From positions 1,798,001-1,862,000 of the forward strand of contig JAETXT010000013.1 of the NCBI GenBank assembly GCA_019188255.1: a stretch of DNA of 64,000 nucleotides, given 5' to 3'. Below are positions 12,837-26,610 of the stretch, piece by piece. The DNA comes from Verticillium longisporum (lineage: Eukaryota > Ascomycota > Sordariomycetes > Glomerellales > Plectosphaerellaceae). The notes below the pieces were generated by a model that saw only the letters and a program-made list of their open reading frames with translations, made no database searches and was not told the origin of the DNA. The position numbers and the translations under genes are program-made. How positions within the stretch are numbered: position 1 is the stretch's first letter; each line of letters opens with the position of its first letter.

Positions 12837-14137
12837 ATGCCTTATAATACTCGCCGCAAATCTCTTTCCTTGACATTGCTTGGGGTTCACGTCCCAGTCT
12901 CCCACGCCGAACGAGCTGCTGCCGCCGCAGCCGCTGCTGCTGTGGCTCCCTCTACACACCAGAATGTAGTGGAGAAGCGATCAGGGAAATCCGAATCCAC
13001 GACTATCCCTAGTGCACGTCATGCCAATAAGAGGGCAAAGCTGTCACACGGGAAAGAAAGCTGCGCATTACCACTTTCCCCGACCTCCAGTACGGCAACA
13101 CCATTCGAAGACAACGCCACTAGCAAGTATAAGCACACTCCACCACCGTCACCGAAAAGAAGGCAAAGCAGGCTCGATCTCGACACAGAAAATATACCCA
13201 CTCGATTGATTGACCTTGAGGGCACTGATGACAACGTCGTGGAGGCTGTGATGTTGCAACTCCAAGCAACATCAAACCGACCGCATCTCGTGAAAGAACT
13301 TGCCCCTATCCTCGCCGAGAGCCTCTCCGTTGTTCAACAGTACGTGTCGACCGCCTCGTTGATCCTCTTGTTTGATCATTGCTAACATGCGACTATTCCA
13401 GCTCGGCGAATCCATGCGCCCTCATATCTGCTCGATTAGCCTCATATCTCAAGCGCCCATGCTGGTCTGCTTTGGCGCCCTGCCCACTAGCCAAGGAACT
13501 TGAGTCTTCGCATCTACGCCGAAGCTACTATCATCTCTCAACATGCGCCCGCAAGCCGTTCCCCCCCTTGACTGCCCTCAAGCCTCGTCCTCGGGTCGCC
13601 ATATCTCCTTCGATCTCGAGTACCGGGTCTCTCTCTGGTGACGACGATGATGCGCACCGACGTGAGTTGAGTCCTTCGCCAGAGGTCGATCTTTCGCCTG
13701 ACTTTGACGACATGGTCGATGATATGGATGTCCCAGTCACGCCCATTGGGTCTTTTTCGAATACTTTTCGCATGCGCCGCTGCATCAGAAGCGCCTCTCC
13801 CCCTTTGGAGAAAGACGAAAGGGAATTTACTCAAACGGCAGACGGACTCCATAAGCGCAAGCTGTCTGGCGAATCGTTACCAGGCTGTGGAGAGCATGTT
13901 CAACCCGACGACCTTGCTCGGGATGACCTGTTTGGAGACAGATCATACATCGCCGCTGGGTCAACAGTGTCTATGAATTTCATCGCTAGTCCGGCATTCC
14001 GAGCGACTTGCCCACCATCGAGCACTAGAAAAGACACAGAAGATAACTGGCTGAAGTTTGGCAAATCGCTCGAGTGGGACTACAAGCCCGAGGACATAGA
14101 GCTTGATGAGCTTGATTGCTTGCTTGATGCCTGCTGA
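12837..14137 (+). CDS. Probable nuclear protein, possible GDS1-type winged helix
   Basis: Two exons, 12837-13339 and 13402-14137, give 412 residues. The 62-nt intron starts GTACGT, has a GCTAAC branch site and ends CAG; phase is kept across the junction. The N terminus has an Ala run (about residues 23-35), a basic NLS-like NKRAKL and a second basic PKRRQSR. Residues about 130-215, spanning the intron, have the look of the fungal GDS1 winged-helix domain (LVKELAPILAESL, then LASYLKRPCWSALAPCPLAK and a YYHLST end). The C-terminal half is rich in Ser-Pro/Thr-Pro sites and acidic runs (DDDD, DDMVDDMD) and ends with an acidic segment, LEWDYKPEDIELDELD. This combination suggests a nuclear regulatory protein controlled by proline-directed kinases. 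The family call is from memory of motif shape and is tentative; the gene structure itself is well supported. Confidence 0.75.
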
Positions 14138-14356
14138 GCGCAGCGAACTTCGTCGAGATACCCCGACTTGTGATATGATGGATACTCATTTGTATTTTAT
14201 GGTTTTGCAGTGTACAATATCCGGCTGTATACGCAGTCTAGGCCTACGTTGAGATGAAGCAATGATAAAGCAACGAAGACATCTCCTTTCATACCCCCAT
14301 TCAACATTTCAACATGACGCTATTCCGGCATACTCTAGAGAGTGCTTTTACGGTTA
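14138..14356. other. Convergent 3' intergenic gap
   Basis: A 219-bp gap between two convergent genes. It should contain both 3' untranslated regions; an AT-rich stretch around 14180-14215 could serve as polyadenylation signal. Nothing else is visible. Confidence 0.5.
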
Positions 14357-15581
14357 TCATGGATCGTGCGATGGTTCGCTGCCACTGAGTGAGTCCACAG
14401 CTAACTCAACCCATACCGTAGTGCCCAATTGCGTGATAAAGGGTCTTTCCAGTCGTACGATCCTGAGACCTGGTGTTAACTCAGCTGCGCGTTCGATGAT
14501 TCCGACAATGTCTCTATTCCACCAGCAGCCATACTTGCGGTAGTGTGCAAGCGCAGACCAGTCAAGAAGGGTATTGACAAGTCGCCACCATCCACGACCA
14601 TGCTCCACAAGTATGATCCTACCAGTTCCAAGCTTGACGGCGCTTGCCAAGTTGGATAAGACCTTTTCAGGATCTGACACACTGCATAGACCAAATGTCT
14701 GGACAACTGTATCGTATTTTTGGTCGTTGCAAACTGTCGGTTCTGGCGGCGGGAGTGTACCCTGGATATCACACTGTGCGACTCTGATCTTTCCGCCAAG
14801 ATATGCGAATTCTCGCCATCCACCACCTGACGATGTCGTGCGGGCTGATACGGTCGGAGTCATTTCGATCATGCCAGGAACAGCCTTTGGCAGCTTGTCA
14901 ATGGCAACCCCTAGCATATCTGCGGATATGTCAACACCTGTGAAAGAAAGTATAGCTTGCTGCGGAGCATCTGGTTTCCCTGGCGCCGTGTCATTTTGCG
15001 AAGGGACTATTCTACTCCAGTCATAGAAAGCCATGTTACGCCCAGTCCCAAGCGCCACCTCGAGGACATGGCCCATAGCAAGTCGACCGATATCTTTCCG
15101 CAGTGATATGATACCCATGGCTTCTTCAGACGCATCAAGGCTGGAGTCGAACTGGCGAGCAGATTCGTGAGTGAATTTGGGTGGCCGACCGGTCGGGGAA
15201 GCTTCGAGATCTGCTGAGGGTTCGCCCGCAAAAGACGATACCATCATACTGACATATATACCACAGCCAAGCGCAACCACCCCAGCGGCGAGCAATGGGT
15301 ATTTCCTAGCTTTGAAGATGGCGTCGGCAGTATCGTATCCTGAGGGTCCCGGTCCGGTATGACCAATCCTTTTCAAATTAGCATTTCCAAGGTACAATTT
15401 CAGCAAGCGATGCCAACCTAGTCGTAGCATTTTGCGTCGGGTGCGTTCTCCGGCTTGACGGCCGTGACACGAAGGTAAGGGGTTCTGCCGTTCTTTTTGA
15501 TCCATTCGCTCCAAGAAATGCACTCGAGTAATGGAGATCGCGCCGCATTCTCGAAATGCACGAACGATGAATGACACGCAT
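14357..15581 (-). CDS. OMS1: Oms1-like mitochondrial SAM-dependent methyltransferase
   Basis: Two exons are proposed on the minus strand, 15581-15418 and 15368-14357, giving 391 residues. The 49-nt intron (15417-15369) starts GTTGGC, has a TGCTAAT branch site and ends AAAAG, and the frame is kept. This model replaces an unspliced reading with an unlikely N terminus. Exon 1 encodes an Arg-rich, acid-poor leader typical of mitochondrial import. Residues about 78-98 form one transmembrane helix (YPLLAAGVVALGCGIYVSMM). Class I methyltransferase motif I is HVLEVALGTGRN at about 155-166, preceded by ARQFDSSLDASEEAMGI as in Oms1 homologues; a later strand reads RIILVEHGRG. Oms1 in yeast is a mitochondrial inner-membrane protein of the methyltransferase fold; its substrate is not established. 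Only about 110 bp of normal-composition DNA lies upstream of the start before the AT-rich isochore. An alternative start is the ATG 11 codons downstream. Confidence 0.85.
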
Positions 15582-15698
15582 ATTGGGTCTTCGAAGTAGA
15601 GCTGGTCTCAAGCGATCCCAAACAATGTTGTGAAAAGTCCGGGGTACAACTCTGTAAGGAGTCGAACATTTAAAGTTGAATAGCGTTTCAATGCTGAA

Positions 15699-15910
15699 AG
15701 ATTAGCGATAAAGTATAATTTATAAATAGGGTCGAGGCTATATATAATAGCCTCGATAAATTAAACTTATAATAATAATACTCTAATAAAAATCTAATAT
15801 ATTTACTTTCCCTAATTAAGGCCTTTACTTTAATATATTAATACTCTTTAATTTCTATAATATATAATAAAATTAAATTAAATAATAGATTAAATATTAA
15901 ATATACCTAT
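15699..15910 (+). repeat. Truncated LTR and 5' leader of the gypsy family
   Basis: Positions 15699-15842 match LTR positions about 47-191 of the A/B/C family (AGATTAGCGATAA..., the GTCGAGGCTAT/ATAGCCTCGA inverted repeat, CTTTCCCTAATTAAGGCC). 15843-15910 continues into the leader (CTCTTTAATTTCTATAAT...). The first about 46 bp of the LTR are missing at the junction with the gene-bearing region. Plus orientation relative to the other copies. Confidence 0.8.
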
Positions 15911-16170
15911 ATACTAAGAGGAAGTCCTAAGACCTTAACTCTAGGCACCTACTCTTAATAGATAGTATAAGTAGCTAGTACTAGATACTAGAATAACCTA
16001 GGGAGAATAACTATTTATATTAATATTCTATAATATATATTATAGGAGATAGAGTCTTATAACCCTTCTAATAGCTAGAATAAAAGCTAAACTATATTAA
16101 TATCTATATTATTAGAAAGAAAAAAAGTAGAGCTATATAATAATATAACTTTTATATAATTCTATAGAAC
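15911..16170. other. RIP-mutated spacer between opposed LTRs
   Basis: About 260 bp that I cannot assign to any element in this window. It still has a few CA/GG-rich words (TCTAGGCACCTACTC), so it is somewhat less depleted than its neighbours. No gene seen. The last five bases (16166-16170, AGAAC) would be the target-site duplication on the 3' side of reversed copy E; the partner is lost. Confidence 0.4.
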
Positions 16171-16361
16171 TATAAAGGTATTAGGCGAAGGGCCTTAATT
16201 AGGGAAAGTAGATAGTTCAGATTTCAATTAATGTACTACTATTATAACTTTAACTTATTAAGGCTATTATATATAGCCTCGATTCTATTTATAAACTATA
16301 TCTTATTCTTAATCTATTAATAATAAATCGCTGATTAATATCTAATATTTAACTCCTTATA
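16171..16361 (-). repeat. 3' LTR of copy E (191 bp)
   Basis: Reverse complement runs TATAAGGAGTT... to ...CCTTTATA, the same length as the other LTRs of the family. TA ends replace the expected TG...CA because of RIP. Confidence 0.9.
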
Positions 16362-18855
16362 TTACCCCCTCTCTAAGAGGTCTAGTCCCTAGAACTCGTA
16401 ATACCTTTATTATTTATTCGCCTATTAATAGTTCTTTATTAGGCCTTTTATATATAGTATCTCCTTTATATTAGAACTACTTTATCCTAGTTCCTTTATA
16501 GGGCTATTATTAATTTAAATATATTATTAAATAGTATTATAATAATAGTAATAATTATAATAATTAAGAATAAGTAATAATATAAAATAATTTTCCTTAT
16601 TAATTCTTAGGCTTCTCTTTACTATATAAGCTTAATTTTCTCTTTCTTTATATAGCTATATATTATTAGGTTTTCGTCTATTATATAATAATTTAATAAT
16701 TCTATTACTATAATTATATATTATAAAATCCTTTTATATTTTTATATTCGAATCCCTATTATTATTATATTAGATATTATTCTTTATTTTAATAATATTT
16801 ATCTATTTAATCCTAATTCTAATTAAGAACCGGATAATCGCCTAGCTATCTCAGAGCTCTAATACCCTCTTTATAAATATTATTTTAGTAAATTAGCCTC
16901 TTAGCCTAATATAGAGTATATAGCTAGTTATTTATTTAATAAATACGTTTACTATAAATATAATAAAGGAGTTTATCTTTTTATAAGTTTATTAAAATCT
17001 TCCTTTAATATTTATTAATATAAAAAGATTCCTAAGCTTCTCTATAATTTAGCTTAATATATTTAATATTATATAATAATCGATATAATAGAGAATAATA
17101 TAATTAATTTAATAAACTATAATCCGAAATAATATATTTATTACTTTATTTAATTAATAGAATTAATTAAATACTTTAAAAAAATATTCTATTTAAATAT
17201 TAACCCTTTTTATTATAGCTAGTATTATAATATTATAAATTATAATAGCCTTTTTAGGTTATTCTTTATTAATTAGAATAATATCTCTTTATTAAGATTT
17301 CTTCGATCTATATTCTTCTATTTCTCTAGCTTTATTACTCTATAAGTTTTTATTAATCTTTCTATAATTCTTAATTAATTAACCTTTATAAATAAAGCCT
17401 TTATTTATTAATATTATAGAAGAGGCTATTATTATATATTAGCTTATATATATTATTTATTATAAAGAAGCTAATACTTTCGATTTTACTATATATAATT
17501 AAGAGGTTAAATTATATAATCGGCCTTTAGAGGGTAAAGAAGATAATAAGTAAAGTAAGACTTTATATAATATAGATAAGGTCCCCTTTAATACGAACCT
17601 CTCCCCCTTCTTAGAGGAGGCTCTAGATAGTAATACTCTAGTACGTCCTCGCCTTTTAGGAATGCAGTACCCTAATTATAGCTCTATAATAGCTTTATCG
17701 AAGCATCCTATAGCCTTAATTACCCCTAGCCCCCCCCTAGCGAAGAAGGTATATTAGATGCCTTAGAAGGTTCTTTATAGTACTAGACTAGCTAGTCTAT
17801 CTATATATAGTAGCTATACTTTAGGCGGTTAATTAGCGATCTCGCTTTAGAATAAAGTACTTAATAGCTTTATTAATAATAGTAGTAAGGAAGAGGATGA
17901 ATTTATTAATAAGCTTTTACCTATTATATTAGATAAGGGTTAGGAATAGTATAATAGGTTTCCTTAGATAATATTAATCCTAATAATAATTATTATTAAG
18001 TATTATTATAATAATTAATTAATAAATTAATATTATTATTATAAGCTTAATATTAATATTGTTTATTCTATTATATTAGTTTTTTCTTAAATAGTTTTAT
18101 TATTTTATCCTCTTATATACTTTTAACTACTTATCCTATTACTTATGTTTATACTTTTAGTATTTTTTATATCTCTTTAAAGTTTAAATTACGTTTTCTA
18201 AATAGCCTTCTAGCTCCTAAGTATTATATTTAACTAGCTAGCTTATTTATTTTACTAAATAGAAATTCTATTTTTAATTCTTATTATAAACTATAATATC
18301 TTTAAGTTCCTATTCCTTTTATTCTTTTTCTAATATAAGGAGGTAAGCTAATCATTTAATATCTATATAGTAAATATATTAAAGTTCTAAGGAAGATATT
18401 AGGAAGATATTATATATTCTAATATAGGTCTTAGGAAGTAATATTTAATAGGCTTATTTACTTACTTTCTCTATAATCCTTATCTAGATATATCTAAATA
18501 TAAGCTTTCTATTTAATTTAAAGCGAAAGTTCCTTATAGAGAGATTTATAATTTCTCTAATATTAAAAACCTTAAATATATATTTCTTATTATAATAAAG
18601 GGCCTAAGTATATATTATATATAATTAATTTTCGCTAATTAATTAATAAATAATTATAATCTTTTTAATCCTCTCCTTTATACTTTTAACTTTAATATCC
18701 TTTCTTAAAGCTATATAATTAATTATCCTTAAATAGTATATATATAGAGCCTTAAATAGTAAGATATTAATAGTACTATATATATTATTATTATAAGAGA
18801 ACTCTATTTCTTTTAAATAATATAGCTATTCCTTTAATACTTAATCGCTAATATT
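16171..18855 (-). mobile_element. Copy E: reversed, 5'-truncated gypsy chromovirus
   Basis: Read on the minus strand this is the 3' part of the A/B/C family: integrase C terminus and chromodomain (about 18,855 to 18,100), the opposite-strand frames of the extra region (about 17,920 to 16,600, here on plus), the polypurine tract (complement of TTACCCCCTCTC at 16362) and a complete 191-bp LTR. It stops near 18855 inside the integrase region, so gag, protease, RT and the 5' LTR are missing. It is more AT-rich than copy B, suggesting an older insertion. Confidence 0.85.
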
Positions 18856-19139
18856 AGGACCTTATATTAGAGGTATATTAGTATTAATATAAATAGTTAA
18901 CTATCTAGTACTATTAATATCTAAGCGGATACCCCTATTAGTAGAGTGCCCTAGCCCTAGAACTCTAGCAGAGTCTAGCTAGAGTCTATAGCTAGAATAG
19001 TCTCTATAGGTACCCCTAATACTACTACCTCCTTAAGGAACTATATCTATATAATAATATAGTCCTTATCTCCCCGATTATATAATAAACTATAGATCCT
19101 TAATTATTTAATTATATAGTATAAACTCCTAATATCCTA
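18856..19139. other. Unassigned RIP-mutated flank left of copy A
   Basis: About 280 bp not matching the gypsy family. It contains GC-rich words (GTAGAGTGCCCTAGCCCTAG) and a small inverted repeat, CTCTAGCAGAGT/ACTCTAGC-like, near 18962. It is the pre-insertion sequence into which copy A inserted; it should be contiguous with 27096 onward if A is removed. No gene recognised. Confidence 0.4.
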
Positions 19140-19144
19140 ATTAT

Positions 19145-19335
19145 TATAAGGAGTTAGATATTAGATATCTAGTAGCGGGTTATCGCTAATAGATCGATAA
19201 TAAGATCTAGTTTATAAATAGAGTCGAGGCTATACTTAATAGCCTTAATAAATTAAAGTTATAATATTAGTATACCGATTAAAATCTAAACTATCTACTT
19301 TCCCTAATTAAGGCCCTTAACCTAATACCTTTATA
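19145..19335 (+). repeat. 5' LTR of copy A
   Basis: 191 bp, TATAAGG...CCTTTATA. No CA or TG dinucleotide at all. Many CpG sites kept in copy B are TA here. Confidence 0.95.
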
Positions 19336-22300
19336 TTCTTTAATTTCTATAATCTATAATTAGATTAAGCTAAGTAATAGATTAAACTAAGTATACTAGG
19401 ACTTAGAAGCGAATTATTTATTATAGCAATTAATAATCGGATAATAAGCTAATAAGGACGCTATTAGAATTATTAAGAAATAATTATAATAGAAAGACTA
19501 TATCTAAACTAGGATCCTTTTCGCTAAAGCATTACTAGACTATCGAAGAGCCTTCTTAATAAGCGGAACCTTAATTATAGGTATTCTAGGCCTTAGTCGA
19601 GGAACTCCGAGAATAAAGGCTAGAAAATCGATTTCTAATCTAATACTTTATTAAATAGACTTTAATTATAAAGAATTATAATAAGCCTCTTATTTATAAT
19701 TATAAGATATTCGAAGAGGATATTATAATTACTTAAATTAATAATTAAGTTATTACTATTAAGGCTAGAAATACTTTCTAGTTTAATATAAATATAGCCT
19801 AAATCGTTAAATAGTTAATAATTAAATTTACTTATATTCTTTAAATAATATAGCGAAATTATATATAAAACCTAAAAGTAATTTACTAAGAGGACCCTAA
19901 TATTAATAATATAAATATCTATTAAAGGGACTTTTAAAGCTTTATTAAGCGAGAATACCTCTTAAAGGACTTATAAAACCTAGTTTATTAGGAATAGCTA
20001 TATTCGCTATACTTTAAGGGTAATAGAGATATCTCCCTTTTAATATTCTTTAATTATTAGGAAAGTATTTATTAATTATTTAGCGAAAGTATAAACTATA
20101 ATAAAGAATATATTTTTAGATATTTCTAATAGCTCCTTTACTTTATATAGAATAAATTAATAGAGTACTATATTCTTATTAAGGATATTAGAATAATCGT
20201 ATATAATGCTTAGAGAATATAGGATATTAATTAATTATAGAATAAGTAATAAGAGAATAGGAAATAAATATACTCTTAATTAAACTAGAGTAAATAATAT
20301 AATATAGTACCTATATATAGGGGGCCTAAGAGAGAACCCCTATAGGACTAGTCGCTAGTAAAACGAGGACGACCCTTATATTATAATAGAGGGACTACTC
20401 CTCGCTAAACGAGGAACCCGAACTTATACTCTATAAGAACTCTATTTAGAGGCTAAGGGGCCGCTTTTATAATATCTATAAATATATACTTCTATTATAA
20501 TAAAACTAGCTATTAAGTATAAAATTACTTATAGCTAGACCCCTAGAGATATAAGGCTATAATTATAGGTATATAGTTATTTAAATTCGAGGGCGTCTAA
20601 GTAACGGAGCTCTTAGAAAACGACTTAGTATAAGCCCTAACCTAAAAGGTATTATACTTAAAATGAATATCGGGAAAACCACTAAAATATTAATAATTAC
20701 TTTATAATAAAGTAAGGAGATTAAATTCTCTATTAACTTAGATATTAATACTATAATAGATATTATTAATCCTATTCTCGTTTAATTATTAAAATTATAA
20801 GAAATAGAAAATATAAAAGCCCCTAAACTATAAATATTTAATAGCTAGATAGTAATTAATTATAGGATATTCGCGCTCTTTTTCTACCTATTAGATATAT
20901 AGAACTACCCCCGATTACTATATTAGCTATTTATATATATAGAATAGCTTAAAGGGTCTAGCTATATACTCCTATTTAATAATAGTATAAGGAAGGTATT
21001 TAAGTAAATACCTTTATTTAATCTTTTACTTAGAGCTATATATTAAATATAGACTTAGAAGAGTTTATAAAGATATTAATCGAGGATAAGGCTAAGGCTT
21101 ATATTACCTATATTACTTAGGCTATAGTAATAATGCTTAATATAATTATCCCTATTATTAATGACCTACTTCTAAGTAAGGGGTAGGCTAAAGTATTTCC
21201 TATAGAATTTACTAAATTCGAAGATATTTTCTCCGAAGATTTAACGAAGGAATTATTAATATTAAAAGATATAGAGTACTTAGTAGACTTAAAAGAGAGA
21301 GCTAAACCCTTTTATAGCCCTATCTATTTATTATTATAGAAGTAATTAGAAGAGCTCTATCGCTATATTATAGAAGGGGAAGCTATAAAGAGGATTAAAA
21401 AGTCTATTAGCCCTATAAAGGCCCTAGTCCTATTTATATTAAAGAAGGATAGGAGCTTATATCTATATATAGACTATTAAAGCTTTAATATAATTACGAT
21501 AAAGAACTATTACTTTTTCCTATTAATAGGCGAACTTTTAGACTACTTTGTAAGAGCGAAGTACTTTTCTAAGGTCGATATCTAGGATACTTATTACTAG
21601 ATTTATATTAAGAAAAGTAATTAATAGAAAACGGCTTTCTAGATAAGATATAAATACTATAAATATATTATAATATTATTTAGATTAATAAATACTCTTA
21701 CTACTTTCTAAGTATATATTTACTAAATACTCGCTAAACTATTAAACGACTTCTATATTACTTATCTAGATAATATATTAATCTATTTATAAATAAAGGA
21801 GGAGTATATAGCCTATCTCTAATAAGTCCTAAAGAGACTTTAGGACTTTAAGCTCTTTACTAAATAATTAAAGTACCTATTTGATTAAAATAAAGTAGAA
21901 TTCCTAAGATTTATTATCTTAAAAGAAGGTATAATTATAGATCTAAACTATATCCGAGCTATAATTAAATAATAACCTTTAGAATCCTTTAAAGATATAT
22001 AAATATTCCTAAGCTTTATAAACTTCTATAGATAGTTTATAGAAAGCTATATAAGAATAATAGCCCCCCTATCTACTCTATTAAAGGGAAGTATTATAAG
22101 GGTTAAGAAGGGGCTATTCGAATAGCTATTTAAAGCTTAGAAAGTATTCGAATAATTAAAAATTATATTTACTATTATTACGATTTTAAGATATTAGGAT
22201 TATATATTAGAAGGCTAAATTAAAACTAATATATCTAATAATACTATTTTAGGGATCTTTAGCTAAAAATATAAAAATAAATAGAAGCTAATTATTTACT

Positions 22301-24729
22301 ATTTATAGAAACTATTATTAATTAAATAGTAATAAAGTACTAGGTAATAAGAACTATTCGTAATTATAGAGAGCCTCGAATATTAACGCTATTACTTAGA
22401 GGGTATAGGATAGGTTTTTAATATATTAATTAATTACTAGGCTCTTAAGGGTATTATATAAATATTAATAAAAGACTTTTAAGGAAAGCTTATATAATAA
22501 ATATATAGATTATTATCTTTTAATTTTAAAATCTAATACTAGCCTAGGGTTATAAACCTAGCTAATAGCCTCTTAAAGTAATTAGATTATATAGAGGAAT
22601 AAGTACTAATAAGTAATATACTTCCTATTTTATCTAAAAAGCTATAGCTAGCGGAAGACTTAGCTATAGATATTTAATAAGCTAGTACTAAGACTAAGCT
22701 AAAGGACGCTATAAATAGAGCTTATATCTAAGCTATAAAGGTAACCCTATAAAGATAGAAGCCTATCCTTATATTAGAACGATATTATAGCTCTAGGGAA
22801 AAGGGGACTTTACCCTTTAAGCGAAGAGTAAAATATATTTATATTATTATTAAGAAAAAAGTAAAGAAAGAAACTCCTTCTTAACCTTAAAGCTAAAAAG
22901 CTGAGGCTAAGAAGTTAATAATAATTTACTAGGAGATTACTTAAATAGAGTCTAAGGACCTAGGAGAGTCTAAGGTTACTATTCTAGATTAATATATCCT
23001 ATATTCTATTATAAAAGAGCTTATAAGGAATAAAATAATATTAAAGCCTACTTTTATTTTAGAATTTAAGAACTTAATTAGAGGTCTATAAGCTATTAAT
23101 CTAGGATACTTTCTCTAAAGGGAGAATATAAGCTAATAAGCTAGAAGAAGAATAGAATATATTTTAAATAAATAAAGTACCCTCCTCTTTAAGGGACGAC
23201 TTATTATCCTTCTATAAAGGACTCTCTATAAAGAGCTACTAAAATAGTACTATAATAATCTATAAATAGGATATATAGGGGCTAATAAGACCTTCGAACT
23301 TCTAAAGAGAAAGTTCTATTAGGAGAATATATTAATAGATATATATTAATATATTACTAAGTATTTAATATATTAAAGGATATAAATACTCTAATATAAG
23401 CTATATAGGAAGCTATAATTACTATTACTCCTATTATATCCCTTCTAAGAGATCTCCTTAGACTTTATTATAGGTCTAGCATTAATAATAAAGGATAATA
23501 GTCTAGAATATAATTCTATTTTTATTATTATAGATCGTTTTACGAAGGTCGCCTAGTTCCTAGTAACCTATAAAATACTTATAGCTATAAGCTTAAATAC
23601 TATTCTTTATAAAGAAATAGAATATCGGTTTAGGAGTCTAGAGAATATTATAAATAATAGGGATAAGCTCCTTATTAGTTAATTCTAGGAGGAATTCTAT
23701 TAAGAAAGAGTAATTAAACGCTACCTATCTACGGCCTACTACCCTTAGATAGATAAATAGATAGAGAGAACCTATTAAATACTAGAAAAGTACTTTCACT
23801 ATATTAATAATTAAGCGCTAAAGGAATAGCTATATTATTTAAAAGAAGTAGAATTCTCTTATAATAATAGTATATATAATATTGTTAATATTTTATTATT
23901 TAAGGCCCTATATAGGTACTACTTAAGGATAATCGACTATATAGCTCTAAAAGAGGATATTAAGGTCGAGAACGTAAAGGAAAGAATTAAAAAGATTATA
24001 ATTATTTACTAATTAATTAGCGAAAACTAATAATATATAGTATATACCTAAGCTTTCTACTATAATAAGAGGTATATATTTAAGGTCTTTAAAGTTAGAG
24101 ACGTTATAGGCCTCTCTATTAAGAACTTCCACTTTAAATTAAATCGGAAGCTAGTATTTAAGTATATTTAAGTAAAGATTATAGAGAAGGTAAGCGAATA
24201 GGCCTATTATATATCGCTCCCTGAAATATATACTAGGATATATAATATCTTCTTAGTATCCCCCTTAGAACCTTAATATAATCGCTAAATAGGCGCTAAA
24301 TAATTAGCCTACCTCCCTATATTAGAAAAAGAATAGGAAGAATAGGAACTCGAGGATATTATAGCCTATAAAGAGGATTAATAATAAAATTTCTATTTAG
24401 TAAAATAGGCGGAATAGCTAATTAAATATAATATCTAGGAGCTAGAAAGCTATTTAGAAAATATAATTTAAACCTTAAAAAGGTATAAGAAATACTAGAA
24501 ATATAGATATAAGTAATAGGATAAGTAATTAAAAGTTATAAGAAAATAAATAATAGAGCTATATAAGAAAAGAAATAATAATATTAATATTAAGCCTATA
24601 ATAATAATATTAGTTCGCTAATTAATTATTATAATAGCGCTTAATAATAATCTATTATTAGGATTAATACTATTTAAGGAAACCTATTATACTATTCTTA
24701 ACCTTTATTTAATATAATAAGCGAAAGCT

Positions 24730-26610
24730 TATTAATAAGTTCATCCTCCTCCTTACTATTATCGCTAATAAAGCTATTAAGTACTTTACTTTAAAGTAAT
24801 ATTACTAATTAATTACCTAGAATATAGCTACTATATATAGATCGATTAGCCGGTCTAATACTATGAAGAACCTTCTAAGGCGTCTAATATACTTTCTTCG
24901 CTAAAGGGGGGCTAGGGGTAGTTAAGGCTATAGGATGCTTCGATAAAGCTATTATAGGAATATAGGTCGCCTTAGCTATAGGATATATCTTAAACGGTCT
25001 ATTAGACTAGGTAATTAGACTAGAAGCTTTTACTAAAAGAATAGAGGGTAATAGTATACTATAAGGATAATTATTAATAAGAATATAATAATTAACGGTT
25101 ATTATAGAGGCTATAGCCTTGCCCTTACCCTTATCCTTATTATAGGAAAGTAAGAGATTACTATCTAGAGGACGAATAAGGACATTATTAGTACTATCTT
25201 TAATATACTTAAAAGGATTAAGGTTATTTATTAAAGGAGTAGAGGAAATATTATAAAAAGCTAGATATTTAGAAAACGACGATATTAATATACTAGGTTC
25301 GCTAATATCCTTATTATTATTATCGATTTCTAAGACTTTTAGTATTTTAAGGGCTATATTTATAATATAAAGCGCTTCCTAAGCTTCGATAAACTTAGCC
25401 TTAATAGTAATAAGCCGTTTCTCCTTAATAGCCTTCTCTTTAATAGCCTTCGCTAATACTTTAATAATAATAATAGCTTTCTTTTTAATAGCTGCCTTAG
25501 CCTTCTTCTTCTTAATATTAGCCTTCTTCTTAATAGCGATATCCTCTATAGTAGTAATAAGGTACTAAGAGGTATAAGACGAGGGATAGCTAATAGGGCT
25601 ACGATTAAGGTAATATATTCCTAAAAGGCGAGGATATACTAAAGTATTACTATTTAGAGCCTCCTCTAGGAAAGGGGAAAGGTTTATATTAAAGGGGATC
25701 TTATCTATATTATATAAGGTCTTACCCTCTTTATTATCTTCTTCGCCCTTTAAGGGCCGATTATATAATTTAATCTCCTAGTTATATATAGTAAAGTCGA
25801 GAATATCGGCTTCTTTATAATAAATAATATATATAAGCTAGTATATATCGATAACCTCTTTTATAATATTAATAGATAAAGGCTTTACTTATAAAAGTTA
25901 ATTAGTAAAGAATCGTAGAAAGATTAATAAAAACTTATAGAATAATAAAGCTAGAAAGATAGAAGAATATAGATCGAAGAGGTCTTAGTAAGGAGATACT
26001 ACTCTAATTAGTAATAAAGAACCTAAAAACGCTATCGTAATTTATAGTATTATAGTATTAGCTATAATAAGAAGAATTAGCGCTTAAGTAGGATATCTTC
26101 TTAAAGCATTTAATTAATTCTACTAGCTAAGTAAAATAATAAATATACTATTTCGGATTATAATTTACTAAATTAATTATATTACTCTCTATTATATCGA
26201 CTATTATATAATATTAGATATATTAAGCTAAGCTATAGAGAGGCTTAGGAATCTTTTTACATTAATAAGTATTAAAGGAAGATTTTAGCGAATTTATAGA
26301 AAGATAAGCTCCTTTATTATATTTATAATAAACGTATTTACTAGATAAATAACCGGCTATATACTCTATACTAGGCCAAGAAGCTAATTTACTAAAATAA
26401 TATTTATAAGGAGGGTACTAGAGCTCTAAGATAGCTAAGCAATTATCCGCTTCCTAATTAGAGTTAGGATTAAATAGATAAGCATTATTAAAATAAAGAG
26501 TAACGTTTAATATAATAGCGATAGGGATTTAAATATAAAAACGTAAAGGGATCTTATAATATATAATCGTAATAGTAGAATCGTCGAGTCGTTATATAGT
26601 AAGCGAAAAC
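24730..26610 (-). pseudogene. Opposite-strand extra frames of copy A
   Basis: The same opposite-strand coding-like blocks as in copy B (see 39060-40960), placed between the end of the pol chromodomain (about 24,480) and the 3' LTR. More in-frame stops than in B, all TAA/TAG. The Lys/Ala-rich block, the acidic block and the NNLDLF-like block are all still alignable. Function unknown. Confidence 0.5.

Noticed and set aside
14357..15577. Unspliced 406-codon reading of the methyltransferase
   Set aside because: Its N terminus is not presequence-like and reads through a clear 49-nt intron; the spliced model gives an Arg-rich leader and a better start.
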